Below, one piece after another: positions 38,660 to 48,638 of a DNA stretch of 64,000 nucleotides. Under the pieces are notes generated by a model. That model made no database searches. It saw only the letters and a list, made by a program, of their open reading frames with translations, and was not told the origin of the DNA. The stretch spans positions 1 to 64,000 of the forward strand of contig NZ_VZRB01000002.1 in the NCBI RefSeq assembly GCF_008806595.1. Direction: 5' to 3'. Numbering within the stretch: position 1 is the stretch's first letter; each line of letters opens with the position of its first letter. A program made the translations under genes and the position numbers. The stretch is from Streptomyces luteolifulvus. Lineage in GTDB: Bacteria > Actinomycetota > Actinomycetes > Streptomycetales > Streptomycetaceae.

Positions 38660-39661
38660 TCAGTCCTCCAGGGTGGCGACGAGTACGGCCTTGATGGTGT
38701 GCAGCCGGTTCTCCGCCTGGTCGAAGACGACGGAGGCGGGCGAGCGGAAGACCTCGTCGGTGACCTCCAGACCGTCGATGCCGTAGGTGTCGAGCAGGTC
38801 CCTGCCGAGACGGGTGCCGTGGTCGTGCAGCGCCGGCAGACAGTGCATGAACTTGACGCCGGGGTTGCCGGTGAGCGCGAGCGTCTTGGCGTTGACCTGG
38901 TAGGGAAGCAGCAGTTCGATGCGTTCCCGCCAGGTGTCGGCGGGCTCGCCCATGGACACCCAGACGTCGGTGTGCAGGAAGTCGGCGCCGCGAATGGCGG
39001 GCACGAGGTCCTCGGTGAGGGTGATCCGTGCCCCGCTGCGCTCGGCGAGCGCCCGGCAGGCGGCGACCAGCCCGGGCTCGGGCCACAGCCGGGCGGGCGC
39101 GGCGATGCGTACGTCCATGCCGAGCAGGGCGCCCATCGAGAGCAGGGAGTTGCCCATGTTGTTGCGGGCGTCGCCGAGATAGCAGTAGCTGATCTCGGTG
39201 AGCGGCTTGCGGCTGTGCTCCCGCATGGTGAGGACGTCGCACAGGCTCTGTGTGGGGTGCGCGGCGTCGGTCAGCCCGTTGTAGACGGGGACCCCGGAGT
39301 GGGCGGCGAGTTCGGAAACGATGGACTGGGCGGAGCCGCGGTACTCGATGGCGTCGAACATGCGGCCGAGGACGCGGGCCGTGTCGGCGACGGACTCCTT
39401 GGCGCCGATGTGGGCGTCGCCGGGGCCGAGGTAGGTGGTCGCGGCACCCTGGTCGGCGGCGGCGGCCTCGAAGGCGCACCGGGTGCGGGTGGAGGTCTTC
39501 TCGAAGATCAGCGCGAGATGCCTGCCGGTCAGCCGGGGCTGTTCGGTGCCGGCGCGCCTGGCCGCCTTGAGGTCGGCGGCCAGGTCGAGCAGATGGTGTA
39601 TCTCGGCGGCGGTGAAGTCGAGTTCGCTCAGGTAGGAGCGGCCTCGGAGATCGACGGTCAT
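38660..39661 (-). CDS. arcB: Ornithine carbamoyltransferase (catabolic)
   Basis: 333 aa. Carbamoyl-phosphate motif [13 protein letters not shown], ornithine/CP-binding [13 protein letters not shown], and [10 protein letters not shown] near the C-terminus. It sits between arcA and arcC, so the likely direction is phosphorolysis of citrulline to ornithine and carbamoyl phosphate. The ATG follows AAGGGGGGACC, 21 bp after the arcA stop. Confidence 0.95.
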   Translation of the reverse strand: MTVDLRGRSYLSELDFTAAEIHHLLDLAADLKAARRAGTEQPRLTGRHLALIFEKTSTRTRCAFEAAAADQGAATTYLGPGDAHIGAKESVADTARVLGRMFDAIEYRGSAQSIVSELAAHSGVPVYNGLTDAAHPTQSLCDVLTMREHSRKPLTEISYCYLGDARNNMGNSLLSMGALLGMDVRIAAPARLWPEPGLVAACRALAERSGARITLTEDLVPAIRGADFLHTDVWVSMGEPADTWRERIELLLPYQVNAKTLALTGNPGVKFMHCLPALHDHGTRLGRDLLDTYGIDGLEVTDEVFRSPASVVFDQAENRLHTIKAVLVATLED

Positions 39662-39682
39662 GGTGGGTCCCCCCTTGCCGGG

Positions 39683-40897
39683 TCAGTCGGCGGCGTCACG
39701 TTCGATGGGGCAGCTCATGCAGCGCGGGCCGCCGCGGCCGCGGCCGAGTTCCGCTCCGGCGACGGTGACGACCTCGATGCCCTGCTTGCGGAGATAGGTG
39801 TTGGTGGTGGTGTTGCGCTCGTAGCCGACGACGACGCCGGGGGCGAGCGCGAGGAAGTTGCTGCCGTCGTCCCACTGCTCGCGCTCGGCGCCCCGGACGT
39901 CCTGGGGCGCGGACAGCATCCGCACCTTGTCCAGGTCGAGCGTCTCGGCGAGGGCGGTCGCCAGATCGGAGTTCGCGGTGACGTCGAAGCCGGTGTCGTA
40001 CGCGTCGGTGGCGGTGAGCGTCCATGAGCGCATGGAGTCCGCGAGCCCCGGATAGATGACGAAGGCGTCCCGGTCGACCATGGTCAGGACGGTGTCGAGA
40101 TGCATGTAGGCACGCAGGGCGGGCAGCTGGATCGCGATCAGCCGGCGGGCCGTGCCGGAGGCGAAGAGCCGGGCGGCCAGGTTCTCCACGCCCTGGGCGG
40201 TGGTCCGCTCTCCCATGCCGACCATGACGGCGCCGTTGCCGAGGACATGGACGTCGCCGCCTTCCAGGGTGCCCACCGGCCCGCCGAGGATCGGCTCGGG
40301 TGCGGCGCCGGCGAACATCGGGTGGAACCGGTAGATGGCCTCGGCGTGCAGGCTCTCGCGGCGCCGGGCGGGCTTGGCCATCGGGTTGACCGACAGCCGG
40401 TCGTACATCCAGCAGGAATTGTCGCGCGGGAAGAGGTGGTTGGGCAGCGGGGGGAGGGCGAAGTCGTCGGCGTCCAGCGCGTTCCACACCAGGCTGTGCG
40501 GGGCGGTGAGCGGCAGATCGCTCTTCAGCAGGCCACCGATCAGGTACCCGGCGAGGGTCTCACCGTCCAGGTCGGCGCACAGCTCACGGACGGGGTCCAC
40601 GAGAGCCGGCCCGACGGTGGCGGTGCTGACGACCCGGTCCAGCAGCCAGACACGGGCCTCGGGAACCTCCAGTGTCTGCGCCAGCAGGTCGGCGAAGTAG
40701 TGCACCCGGGCGCCGTGGTCCCTGAGGACCTGAGCAAAGGCGTCGTGCTCCTCCCGGGCGCGTTTGGCCCACAGGATGTCGTCGAAGAGCAGGGCATCGA
40801 CGTTGCGGGGCGTGAGCCGAGAGAGCTCGAGCCCGGGCCGGTGCAGGATGACCTGCCGGAGCCGGCCTACTTCGGAGTCGACGTGAAAGTTGGTCAT
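39683..40897 (-). CDS. arcA: Arginine deiminase
   Basis: 404 aa. Guanidino-group-modifying fold with [41 protein letters not shown] and the C-terminal catalytic Cys393 in [13 protein letters not shown] (most ADIs have CMSMP). It hydrolyses arginine to citrulline and ammonia. The ATG follows GAGGAAGCCACC. A 948-bp repeat-rich gap separates it from the permease gene, so arcABC may have its own promoter. Confidence 0.95.
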   Translation of the reverse strand: MTNFHVDSEVGRLRQVILHRPGLELSRLTPRNVDALLFDDILWAKRAREEHDAFAQVLRDHGARVHYFADLLAQTLEVPEARVWLLDRVVSTATVGPALVDPVRELCADLDGETLAGYLIGGLLKSDLPLTAPHSLVWNALDADDFALPPLPNHLFPRDNSCWMYDRLSVNPMAKPARRRESLHAEAIYRFHPMFAGAAPEPILGGPVGTLEGGDVHVLGNGAVMVGMGERTTAQGVENLAARLFASGTARRLIAIQLPALRAYMHLDTVLTMVDRDAFVIYPGLADSMRSWTLTATDAYDTGFDVTANSDLATALAETLDLDKVRMLSAPQDVRGAEREQWDDGSNFLALAPGVVVGYERNTTTNTYLRKQGIEVVTVAGAELGRGRGGPRCMSCPIERDAAD

Positions 40898-41845
40898 GGT
40901 GGCTTCCTCGATGGTCTGGCGGGGGTTGGTTGATGGGTGGCGGCGGTTTGTTGGTGGCAGCGCGTTGTTGGTGGCGGCGGGGCGTGAGGTCGGTGGCGGG
41001 TCATCAGGTCGGTGACGGTTGATCGCCACGTGGGTGGTGGCGGGGCCAAGTCGCTGGCGGCGGGCGTCCGGACGGTGGCCGGTCGTGAGACCGGTGGTGG
41101 TTGATGGCCCCGTGGGTGGTGGCGGGGCCACGTCGCCGGTGGCCGGTCGTCAGGTCGGTCGCGGGTTGTCAGGTCCGTGTGGCGGGTTGTCAGGTCGGTG
41201 GCGGATATGGGTGGCGGCGGAACCCCATCGGTTGCGGCGGGTCACGTAGGTGGCGGCTCGCCGCCGTCGTCGGCGGCGGGTCATTCACGTCGGTGATGGC
41301 CAGCTATCACCTCGGCTGGGGCTCGTCCCCACATCGGTGGCGGCTTCGTCATCACCTCGGTGGTGGCTCGCCCCCACATCGGTGCGGCTCGCCCCCACAT
41401 CGGTGCGGCTCGTCGCCACCTCGGTGCGGCTCGTCGTCCCGTTTGTCGTGGCGGGACGCCGGTCCGGCGGGGCGTCACCCCAGTCGCGGCGGGAGCCCTG
41501 CGCAGTCGCAGCGCGGGCGCCCCACCAGCCGCGGTAGGGCCCATCACGCGTCCGCGGCACGGGCCCTGCACCACAGGCACGGGCCCTGCACCACACCCGG
41601 CAGAGCCGACCCGCAGCCGCGACACGCGCCCCACACCCCACCCGGCAGAGCGGACCCGCATCCGCGACACGGACCCGTCACTGCACCGGGCGGAGCCGAC
41701 CCCCGCACCGCACCCGGCGGAGCCGGCCCGCACCCGGCGGAGCCGACCGCCCCACCACACCCGGCGGAGCCGACCCACAGCCGCGGCACGCACCCCCGCC
41801 ACACCCTGCGGAGCAACCCGCACCCGGTGGAGCCGGCCCTCACCC
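40898..41845. repeat. Repeat-rich non-coding gap upstream of arcA
   Basis: 948 bp without a believable gene and with three repeat families. 40920-41250 is G/T-rich on the + strand with degenerate GGTGGCGGG-TCATCAGGTCGGT units. 41320-41450 has six near-tandem copies of a 21-bp unit GGCTCGCCCCCACATCGGTGC starting at 41320, 41342, 41365, 41386, 41407 and 41428. 41540-41840 is C-rich with at least eight copies of ACCCGGCGGAGCCGACCC spaced 19-45 bp apart. Frames through it encode only periodic Arg/Gly/Trp-rich peptides. The arcA promoter must lie here, but no clear box was found. Confidence 0.8.
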
Positions 41846-43345
41846 CTACGTGTGATGACGAAGGGTCATCAGCCGGAAGTCCACACCGTGTCCCGTACGC
41901 GGCCTGGGCACCGCCCGCCTGGCCGGCGGCGGCATCTCCGGAGCCTGCGGGTCGGGGACCGCGGCCTCGGCCTCGGGCCGCGGTGACCGGGGCTCGACGA
42001 ACTCGCCGTACTCCCCGCCCTCACGCTTCAGCCACACATACACCGGCAGGCCGAGCAGCAGCACGAACAGCCCGTAGTAGACGGTCTGGTACCCGCTGCC
42101 CTGGATCGACCAGTACGAGAAGACCATCGCGAGCACGGCCACCGTGACATCCCGGACCAGCCGCCGCGGCGCAAGGCTCTCCCGGCCGCGCACGAGCAGC
42201 CAGTACAGCTGGGCGGCGGCGGAGAACAGATAGGGGATGACAGCGGTCAGCACGCTCAGCAGCACGATCTTGGTGAAGACGTCCTCGAACCGTGTGTAGC
42301 TGAAGACCGTGATCAGCGAGGCCAGCACGGTCGAGGCGATGATGCCGAACGCGGGAACGCCGTTCTGACCGCGCAGCTTGGCGAACGCCGCGGGGAAGAG
42401 TCCGTCGCGCGCGGCGGCGTACGGCATCTCCGCACAGAGCATGGTCCAGCCGTTGAGGGCGCCGAGGCCGGAGACGATGGCCGCCACGGCGACGGCGTCG
42501 CCCGCCCAGGTCCCGCCGAAGATGTTGTTCGCCGCGTCGGTGAACGGCGCCGTGGACGCGCCGAGGTCGCCGTGCGAGACCGTGCCGAAGACCGCGAGGG
42601 TGCCCAGCAGATAGATGACGGCGCAGGCGAGGGTGCCGTACACGGTGGCCCGCGGCACGTTGCGCCCCGGCTCGCGGACCCGGCCGGCGACGACGGAGGC
42701 GGCCTCCAGGCCGAGGTAGCTGAACAGGGCGATGGCCGCGGCTGCCGAGATCGCGCCCAGCGCGGACTGACCGCTCGCGTTGAAGGAGCCGAAGTTGTCC
42801 GGGTCGATGAACAGCAGTCCGACGGTGGCCATGAAGACCAGCGGTACGAACTTCAGCACCGTCGTGATCACCTGGAACGCGCCGGAGTTGCGCACCCCGG
42901 AGAGGTTGATCGCGGCGGGGATCCACAGCCCGACGAGCGCGATCAGCACCGAGATCCCGGTCTTGTGCCCGGTGTTGACGAACACCTCGACATAGCCGAC
43001 CCACGCCACCACGATCGCGGCGTTCCCGGCCCACGCGGTGATCCAGTACGACCAGGCGTTGAGGAACCCGGCGAACTCGCCGAAGGCCTCGCGGGCGTAC
43101 ACGTACGGACCGCCGCTCGCCGGAATCCGCTTCGCCAGCGACCCGTAGGTCAGCGCCAGCGCCAGCGCGCCGAGTGTGACGGCGACGAAGGCGACGAGCG
43201 CGATCGGCCCGTAGGGCGCGAGCGCGGACGGGAGGGCGAAGACTCCCGTGCCGATGATGCTGCCGATCACGAGGGCGGACGCGGCCGGTAGGCCGAGTGC
43301 CGCTTCGGGAGCCGGCCCTGCACCGCCCCCAGTTGTCTTGGACAT
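41846..43345 (-). CDS. APC-family amino acid permease, probable arginine/ornithine antiporter
   Basis: 499 aa, about 12 helices. The APC start LGLPAASALVIGSIIGTGVFALPSAL and GLEAASVVAGRVREPGRNVPRAT are typical. Its place at the head of arcABC suggests arginine import in exchange for ornithine (ArcD role), by inference. The C-terminal 50 residues are Pro/Arg-rich and soluble. AAGGAG precedes the ATG at 8 nt. Box-like sequences are at 43455-43491. Confidence 0.85.
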   Translation of the reverse strand: MSKTTGGGAGPAPEAALGLPAASALVIGSIIGTGVFALPSALAPYGPIALVAFVAVTLGALALALTYGSLAKRIPASGGPYVYAREAFGEFAGFLNAWSYWITAWAGNAAIVVAWVGYVEVFVNTGHKTGISVLIALVGLWIPAAINLSGVRNSGAFQVITTVLKFVPLVFMATVGLLFIDPDNFGSFNASGQSALGAISAAAAIALFSYLGLEAASVVAGRVREPGRNVPRATVYGTLACAVIYLLGTLAVFGTVSHGDLGASTAPFTDAANNIFGGTWAGDAVAVAAIVSGLGALNGWTMLCAEMPYAAARDGLFPAAFAKLRGQNGVPAFGIIASTVLASLITVFSYTRFEDVFTKIVLLSVLTAVIPYLFSAAAQLYWLLVRGRESLAPRRLVRDVTVAVLAMVFSYWSIQGSGYQTVYYGLFVLLLGLPVYVWLKREGGEYGEFVEPRSPRPEAEAAVPDPQAPEMPPPARRAVPRPRTGHGVDFRLMTLRHHT

Positions 43346-43454
43346 GACCGTACTCCTTGTGCGGGTCTCGCGGGCGGTGGCCTGCGGAGGGGGACCCGGC
43401 ATCCGATCCTCGTGGAGGCCGACCGTCACGGTGAGCGGCCACAGGTCCCCCAGC

Positions 43455-43491
43455 GGACCCATTGGTCCCGTGCCGGATGCCCGGTCGGCCC
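43455..43491. promoter_or_regulatory. Two degenerate DevR/OsdR-like boxes
   Basis: GGACCCATTGGTCCC (43455-43469) and TGCCCGGTCGGCCC (43478-43491). They lie 110-145 bp from the permease (leftward) and 105-140 bp from the ABC gene (rightward). Confidence 0.5.
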
Positions 43492-43596
43492 CTGTCCCAC
43501 GCCGGTGGCATGGGGTGTGCTCGAAGTGAGGCCGGGTCGCGGCCGTCGGTCGGCCGCCACCGGTCGCAGGACGGCACGCGATGGGGGTGACGGAAC

Positions 43597-44550
43597 ATGA
43601 GCACGGCGATCTCCGTTTCGGGCCTGGTGAAGGAGTTCGGCCCGGCGCGGGCCCTGGACCGGCTCGACCTGAGGGTCCGGGCGGGCGAGGTGCACGGCTT
43701 CCTGGGGCCGAACGGCGCCGGCAAGACGACCACCATCCGGATCCTGCTGGGACTGCTGCGCCCTGACGGCGGCTCGGTGAGCCTCCTGGGCGGGGACCCG
43801 TGGCGGGACGCCGTCGCCCTGCACCGCCGTCTGGCCTATGTGCCGGGCGAGGTGAACCTGTGGCCGAACCTCACCGGGGGCGAGGTGATCGACCTGCTCG
43901 GCGCCCTGCGCGGCGGCCTCGACACCGGGCGCCGTGCCGTGCTGCTGGAGCGGTTCCAGCTGGACCCGGGCAAGAAGTGCCGCGCCTACTCCAAGGGCAA
44001 CCGGCAGAAGGTCGCGCTGGTGGCCGCCCTCGCGTCCGACGTCGAGCTGTATCTCCTGGACGAACCGAGCTCCGGCCTCGACCCGCTGATGGAGGCCGTC
44101 TTCCAGGACGTCGTGCGGGAACTGCGGGAGGCCGGCCGCACGGTGCTGCTGTCCAGCCACATCCTGGCCGAGGTGGAGGCGTTGTGCGACCGCGTGACCA
44201 TCATCCGGGCCGGCCGCACCGCCGAGTCGGGAACCTTCGGCGAACTGCGCCATCTGTCCCGTACGACCGTCGAGGTCGAGACCCGCAAACCCGTCGGCCC
44301 CCTGGAACTGCCCGGGACACACGACGTCAGCGTGGCCGGCAACCGGGCCCGGTTCAGCGTCGAACCGGACCGGCTGAACGGAGTGCTGCGCCACTTGGTG
44401 GAGTTCGACATCCGGACGCTGACCAGTGCCCCGCCCACGCTCGAAGAGATCTTCCTGCGTCACTACGACGCCGCAGCCGTCGGCGACGGCGACAGGGCGA
44501 CGGCGACAAGCCGGGAGGTGCGCCATGAGCACGCTGACCGGCACCCGTGA
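43597..44550 (+). CDS. ABC transporter ATP-binding protein
   Basis: 317 aa. Walker [10 protein letters not shown] near residue 40, Q-loop region [16 protein letters not shown] (Q replaced by P-G-E context), signature [15 protein letters not shown] (degenerate LSGGQ), Walker [14 protein letters not shown], and switch His in [11 protein letters not shown]. It belongs to the DrrA/TnrB-like class that powers ABC-2 exporters of drugs or polyketides. It overlaps the permease gene by 26 nt. Confidence 0.9.
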   Translation: MSTAISVSGLVKEFGPARALDRLDLRVRAGEVHGFLGPNGAGKTTTIRILLGLLRPDGGSVSLLGGDPWRDAVALHRRLAYVPGEVNLWPNLTGGEVIDLLGALRGGLDTGRRAVLLERFQLDPGKKCRAYSKGNRQKVALVAALASDVELYLLDEPSSGLDPLMEAVFQDVVRELREAGRTVLLSSHILAEVEALCDRVTIIRAGRTAESGTFGELRHLSRTTVEVETRKPVGPLELPGTHDVSVAGNRARFSVEPDRLNGVLRHLVEFDIRTLTSAPPTLEEIFLRHYDAAAVGDGDRATATSREVRHEHADRHP

Positions 44551-46147
44551 ACTCGCGCGGCTCGCGCTCCGGCGCGACCGCGTCGCCCTCCCCGTCTGGA
44601 TCCTCGGCCTCTCCGCCCTGATGGCCTCCTTCGCCGCGATGACCGTCGCGGCCCTGAGGACCGAGCAGGATGTCATCGACGAAACGGAGTTCATGGCGGG
44701 CAACCCGGCCCTGCGCATGCTCGGCCTGGCCTCGGGTCCCACGGTCGGCGGCTACGCGATGATCCGCAGCTTTGCCACGCTGGCGATCCTGGCCGCGTTG
44801 ATGAGCGTCTTCGCCGTGGTACGGCACACCCGGCGCAGCGAGGCGACCGGGCGCGCCGAACTGGTCGGCGCGGCCGTGGTGGGGCGGTTCGGCACTCTGG
44901 CTGCGGCCGTGCTGGTCACGGTCTGCGCCGACGTGCTGCTCGCGGTCTTCCTGGGCCTGGGGATGACGGCGGCCGGGCTGCCCGCAGCCGGCTCGTTCAC
45001 CGCCGGGGCCGCGATCGCCGCCGTGGGCCTGGTCTTCACGGGCGTCGCCGCGGTCACCGCTCAGCTCTCGTCGAGTTCCCGCGGCGCGAACGGACTCGCC
45101 GCGGCGGCCCTCGGGCTCTCCTTCCTGTTCAGCGGAGCCGGCAACCTGCTCGGCAGCGTGGACGGCAGCGGACTGCGCGTGGTCAGCGCCTGGCCGTCGT
45201 GGCTGTCGCCGATCGGGTGGGGACAGCAGATGAGGCCGTTCGGCGGTGACCAGTGGTGGCCGCTCGCCCCGTCCGTGGCAGCGTTCGTCGCCCTCCTGGG
45301 CGTCGCGGGCGCGCTCGCGGGGCGGCGGGACTTCGGACGGGGCCTGATCCGGGAGCGGCGCGGTCCGGCGCATGCCCGGCCGGGGCTGCTCGGTCCGCTG
45401 GGTCTGATACGGCGCCTGCAGCGGGGCGCGGTGCGCGGGTGGGCGGTCGGAATCCTCGCGTTCGGCCTGGTCTTCGGCGCCGTGAGCAGCTCGGTCGAGG
45501 ACCTTGGGGGCTCGGCCCGTGAGTGGTACCGGCGCATGGGCGGCACGGACGAGATCGTCGACGCCTACCTCACCTCGCTCGTGTCGATGGCGGGCATGGC
45601 CGTCGCCGTCTGCACGGTCCAGCTCCTGCTGCGGCTGCGTGCCGAAGAGACCGAGGGCCCGCTGGAGTCCGTGCTCGCCACGGCGGTGGGCAGGCGGCGC
45701 TGGACGCTGGGCCAGGTGCTCACGACCTGGCTCACGGCGGCCGTACTGCTCCTGCTCTTCGCGCTGAGCACGGGGCTGGCGGCCGGTCAGGTGCTGGGCG
45801 ACACCCCCGGCCGCCTCGGGGCCCTGGCCGGGGCCGTCCTGGCCCAGCTTCCGGGGATCATGGTCGTCAGCGGCTGTGTGGTGGCGGCCGTGGGACTGCT
45901 GCCGCGGTGGGCGGTGCCCGTCTCCTGGTCGGTGCTCCTCGCCTCGGTCCTGCTGGGTCCCCTGTTCGGCCCCACCCTCGACGCACCGCAGTGGGCACAG
46001 AACCTGTCGGCGTTCACGCACGTGGCCAAGGCACCGGCGACCGCGATCACGGCCGCTCCGCTCACCGCCCTGACCGCGGTCTCCCTGCTCCTCGTCGCAC
46101 TGGGCACGGTGTCGTTCCGGCACCGGGACCTCGCCCTGCCGGCGTGA
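44525..46147 (+). CDS. ABC-2 type exporter permease
   Basis: 540 aa with about 12 helices in two similar halves ([29 protein letters not shown] at the start; [29 protein letters not shown] in the middle). This double-size permease is typical of tetronasin/polyketide-type exporters of actinomycetes. The substrate is unknown; no biosynthetic genes are near. The overlap with the ATPase gene shows translational coupling. Confidence 0.88.
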   Translation: MSTLTGTRELARLALRRDRVALPVWILGLSALMASFAAMTVAALRTEQDVIDETEFMAGNPALRMLGLASGPTVGGYAMIRSFATLAILAALMSVFAVVRHTRRSEATGRAELVGAAVVGRFGTLAAAVLVTVCADVLLAVFLGLGMTAAGLPAAGSFTAGAAIAAVGLVFTGVAAVTAQLSSSSRGANGLAAAALGLSFLFSGAGNLLGSVDGSGLRVVSAWPSWLSPIGWGQQMRPFGGDQWWPLAPSVAAFVALLGVAGALAGRRDFGRGLIRERRGPAHARPGLLGPLGLIRRLQRGAVRGWAVGILAFGLVFGAVSSSVEDLGGSAREWYRRMGGTDEIVDAYLTSLVSMAGMAVAVCTVQLLLRLRAEETEGPLESVLATAVGRRRWTLGQVLTTWLTAAVLLLLFALSTGLAAGQVLGDTPGRLGALAGAVLAQLPGIMVVSGCVVAAVGLLPRWAVPVSWSVLLASVLLGPLFGPTLDAPQWAQNLSAFTHVAKAPATAITAAPLTALTAVSLLLVALGTVSFRHRDLALPA

Positions 46148-46212
46148 GAGCCACAACGAAAGAGCGCAGCGAAAGAGCGCTACGAGCACATCGGCCGAAG
46201 GAGGCGGCAGCC

Positions 46213-46842
46213 ATGCGACACCGGATGGTGAGCGACCTGATGACGACATCGGTCGTACACGTACAAAGGGACACCGGCTTCAAGGAGATCGCCAAGCTCC
46301 TCACCGAACACGACATCACGGCCGTACCGGTCGTGGACGACGACGAGCGTCCCGTGGGCGTGGTGTCCGAGGCGGACCTGCTGCACAAGGAGGCGGCGAC
46401 CGCCGAAGGCCTCATGAACAGCCCTGCGGTGACCGCGCGCCCGCAGTGGACGATGGTGGAAGCAGCCCAGGCCATGGAGCGTCACCGCGTCAAGCGGCTG
46501 CCGGTCGTCGACGAGGCCGGGCGGCTGGTCGGCGTGATCAGCCGCGCCGACCTGCTCCGGGTGTTCCTGCGCTCGGACCGGGACATCAGGGAGGAGATCT
46601 CCCGGGAGGTCCTCGTGCGCACGCTCGGCATCGCGCCGTCCGCGATATCCGTCCATGTGATCGACGGCCGGGTCGCGCTGACCGGCACGGTCGAACGCAA
46701 GTCCCTCGTGCCCGTCGTCGTACGCCTGTGCCGTGGCGTGGACGGAGTCGTCGACGTCTCCGCCGAACTGGATCACCGTACGGACGACACCGCCGGGGCA
46801 CCCGGGGCGGGCGGATCGCGGCGGTCGCAGCTGGCGCCCTGA
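46213..46842 (+). CDS. CBS-CBS-BON domain protein
   Basis: 209 aa. CBS1: MVSDLMTTSVVHVQRDTGFKEIAKLL ... ITAVPVVDDDERPVGVVSEADLL; CBS2: AEGLMNSPAVTA ... VKRLPVVDEAGRLVGVISRADLL; BON-like end: SAISVHVIDGRVALTGTVERKS. Third member of the set with 20519 and 36868. The ATG follows GGAGGCGGCAGCC. It lies 65 bp after the ABC permease, so it may be co-expressed with the exporter. Confidence 0.86.
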   Translation: MRHRMVSDLMTTSVVHVQRDTGFKEIAKLLTEHDITAVPVVDDDERPVGVVSEADLLHKEAATAEGLMNSPAVTARPQWTMVEAAQAMERHRVKRLPVVDEAGRLVGVISRADLLRVFLRSDRDIREEISREVLVRTLGIAPSAISVHVIDGRVALTGTVERKSLVPVVVRLCRGVDGVVDVSAELDHRTDDTAGAPGAGGSRRSQLAP

Positions 46843-46889
46843 ACAGCAGGGACGAGGGAGTACGACCGGGTCACCCCGCACGGTCCAGG

Positions 46890-47108
46890 GTGAACGTGGT
46901 GAGCACCGCGGCAGCCGTCGCGCTGGCCCGCAGGGGCGGCGACTTGCTCGGCCAGGCCAACGCTCTGTGCGTACGTGCCGAGACGGCACACGCACGAGGC
47001 GACACCGCAACAGCGCGCACCGTTCTGGGCCAGGCAGCAGTGCTGTACGACGATGCGGGCCTACCCGGCGCAGCCGAGGACTGTCGCAAGCGACAGCATG
47101 CCCAGTAG
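46890..47108 (+). pseudogene. C-terminal fragment of a TPR-type protein
   Basis: 72 codons. ARRGGDLLGQANALCVRAETAHARGDTATARTVLGQAAVLYDDAGLPGAAEDC looks like the last one or two tetratricopeptide units of a larger regulator or helical-repeat protein. No Shine-Dalgarno or N-terminal domain is present, and the sequence before it is antisense to nothing and non-coding. It is best read as the 3' end of a lost gene. 46843-47335 otherwise holds no gene. Confidence 0.45.
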
Positions 47109-47335
47109 GCCTCCTCCGACGACCCTTTCCGGCCGCGTCGATCGGGCCGACAGCGCCGGCCCGCTCCGCCCCGTCAATCCTGGTCACCGGACGGTCTTCA
47201 TGAACTGCCTTTCAGTCATTGTGTGTCACCTGCAAAGAGACGCCCCTGGCGCTGGGTCCACCTGCCTACGGTGCGGCCACGAGGGCGGGCCCGGAACCGG
47301 TGACCCGCCGCGGCACACAACCGGAGGAGGCTTGG

Positions 47336-47710
47336 ATGGCGAGTGTGGAAGTGTCGTTGAAGGAGATGATGGCGGGGGTCGAGGGGGCGCTGGGGGCGGC
47401 GGTCGTCGACTACACCAGCGGCATGGCCCTTGGCACCCTTGGCGGAGGTAAGGGCCTGGACCTGACGATCGCGGCAGCTGGGAACACGGATGTCATCCGC
47501 GCCGAAGTCCGCACCATGGAACACCTGGGGCTCAAGGGTGCGATCGAGGACATCCTGATCACGCTGGAGAAGCAGTACCACCTCATCCGACCGGTCACCG
47601 GCCTCAATGGCAACGGTCTGTTCCTCTACCTCGTGCTCGACAAGGCCCGTTCGAACCTCGCGATGGCCCGTCATCAGCTCAAGAAGGTGGAGGAGCACCT
47701 CGAGGTCTAG
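47336..47710 (+). CDS. Roadblock/LC7-like small protein
   Basis: 124 aa single-domain alpha/beta protein: MMAGVEGALGAAVVDYTSGMALGTLGGG, DVIRAEVRTMEHLGLKGAIEDILITLEKQYHLIRPV, LFLYLVLDKARSNLAMARHQLKKVEEHL. This order fits the roadblock/LC7 fold, used in bacteria to regulate small GTPases (MglB-like). No GTPase partner is adjacent. The ATG follows GGAGGAGG. A perfect 20-bp palindrome lies just after the stop. Confidence 0.7.
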   Translation: MASVEVSLKEMMAGVEGALGAAVVDYTSGMALGTLGGGKGLDLTIAAAGNTDVIRAEVRTMEHLGLKGAIEDILITLEKQYHLIRPVTGLNGNGLFLYLVLDKARSNLAMARHQLKKVEEHLEV

Positions 47711-47743
47711 GCCGCCCCAGATCCGCGCCGACCTGTGGTCATG

Positions 47744-47763
47744 ACTTGAAGAATTCTTCAAGT
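47744..47763. promoter_or_regulatory. Perfect palindrome, ArsR-type operator without a gene
   Basis: ACTTGAAGAATTCTTCAAGT, perfectly self-complementary and AT-rich in a GC-rich genome. Its core TTGAAGA-TCTTCAA is shared with the operator at 53373-53394. It lies between two genes that end towards it, so no start codon is near; a second small palindrome CTACATGTAG follows at 47766-47775. The 47711-47919 gap otherwise holds only an unlikely ORF from ATG 47789. Confidence 0.6.
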
Positions 47764-47919
47764 CGCTACATGTAGATGATCGCAACTCATGGATACGGGC
47801 GACGCGGCTCCGGCCGAGAACGATCTGCCGGCGCAGGGCGCATTCCGCGGCGGCGCCTTCGGGGCGCCGCCGCGCACGGAGGCCGGTCCCGGTACCTCCC
47901 GCGCAGCCTCGCGGAGGTG

Positions 47920-48638
47920 TCAGCCCTGGCCGGCAGGGGCCGAGCGGGCGCCCAGTTCATCCAGCCAGCCGATCACGTTGTCTCGGCGGGTGCTGCGGCC
48001 CCTGGCGGCATCGAGCGGGGTGCCCTCCGCGTGGTCGGGCACCCGGTTCAGGTCCGCGCCGAGAACAAGGAGGTGTTCGGCGGCGCGCCGCTGTCCGGCG
48101 CAGCAGGCATGCCAGAACGCTTGGGACACCTCGTCCGAGGTGGGTTCGGCGGTGTCGATCAGCTGCTGGAGACGGTCCAGCAGGCCGAGTGCGGCGGCGT
48201 GCCACAGCTTGTCGACCCGGGCACCACGGGCAGCGAGAAGGGCCGCGACGTGCCAGCAGGCGTAGCCGACGGCGTTGTCGAGCGGTGTACCGATGGAGCC
48301 GTGGGGCGCTTCGAGGTCGGCGCCGCTGTCGATCAGAGCGGCAGCGACATCGGCATCGTCGCTGCCGGCCGCCCAGTGCAGCGGGCTCTCGCCGCCGGGG
48401 CCGTGGGCGTTGGGGTCCGCACCGGCAGCCACCAGCAGCGGGACGATGCGGGGACCGTTGGAAAGTAGCCGGGCCAGTCGGCCACGACGTGGAGCGCGGT
48501 GCGGGTCTTGAATGGACCACCCAGGGGCCCCGCGACGAGCTCGGGCGCGTGGGCGGCGATGCGCTGGACGGCGTCGATGTCGCCGGCGTGGACGGCAAGG
48601 ACCAGCTCGGCCGCCATGCCATGTTCGGGAGTGTCCAC
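47920..48638 (-). pseudogene. Ankyrin repeat protein, frameshifted
   Basis: The N-terminal part (VDTPEHGMAAELVLAVHAGD ... TALHVVADWPGYFP) reads from GTG 48638, which follows GAGAGG, in one frame. The ankyrin repeats continue in the next frame (NGPRIVPLLVAAGADPNAHGPGGESPLHWAAGS ... LLVLGADLNRVPDHAEGTPLDAA). The break is at about 48460-48464, where related proteins read DWPG(H/Y)FPNG, so one base is missing in TTTCCAACGG. About 240 aa if repaired. Either a recent inactivation or a sequence error. Ankyrin proteins are interaction scaffolds; the target is unknown. Confidence 0.75.

Noticed and set aside
37448..40027. 859-codon open frame on the plus strand
   Set aside because: Antisense shadow of the CBS gene, arcC, arcB and arcA.
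41320..41450. Possible CRISPR array
   Set aside because: The 21-bp units follow each other directly, without unique spacers, and there is no cas gene.
41281..41823. 180-codon Arg/Gly/Trp-rich ORF in the repeat gap
   Set aside because: Its sequence only mirrors the DNA repeats; no start signal or recognisable fold.
44354..46249. 631-codon minus-strand ORF
   Set aside because: Shadow of the ABC permease gene.
47147..47165. GGGCCGACAGCGCCGGCCC as a further DevR-type box
   Set aside because: The half-sites are too far apart compared with the 2-3 bp centre of the other boxes.
47789..48265. 158-codon plus-strand ORF after the orphan palindrome
   Set aside because: It runs antisense into the ankyrin gene and lacks a domain; composition is shadow-like.
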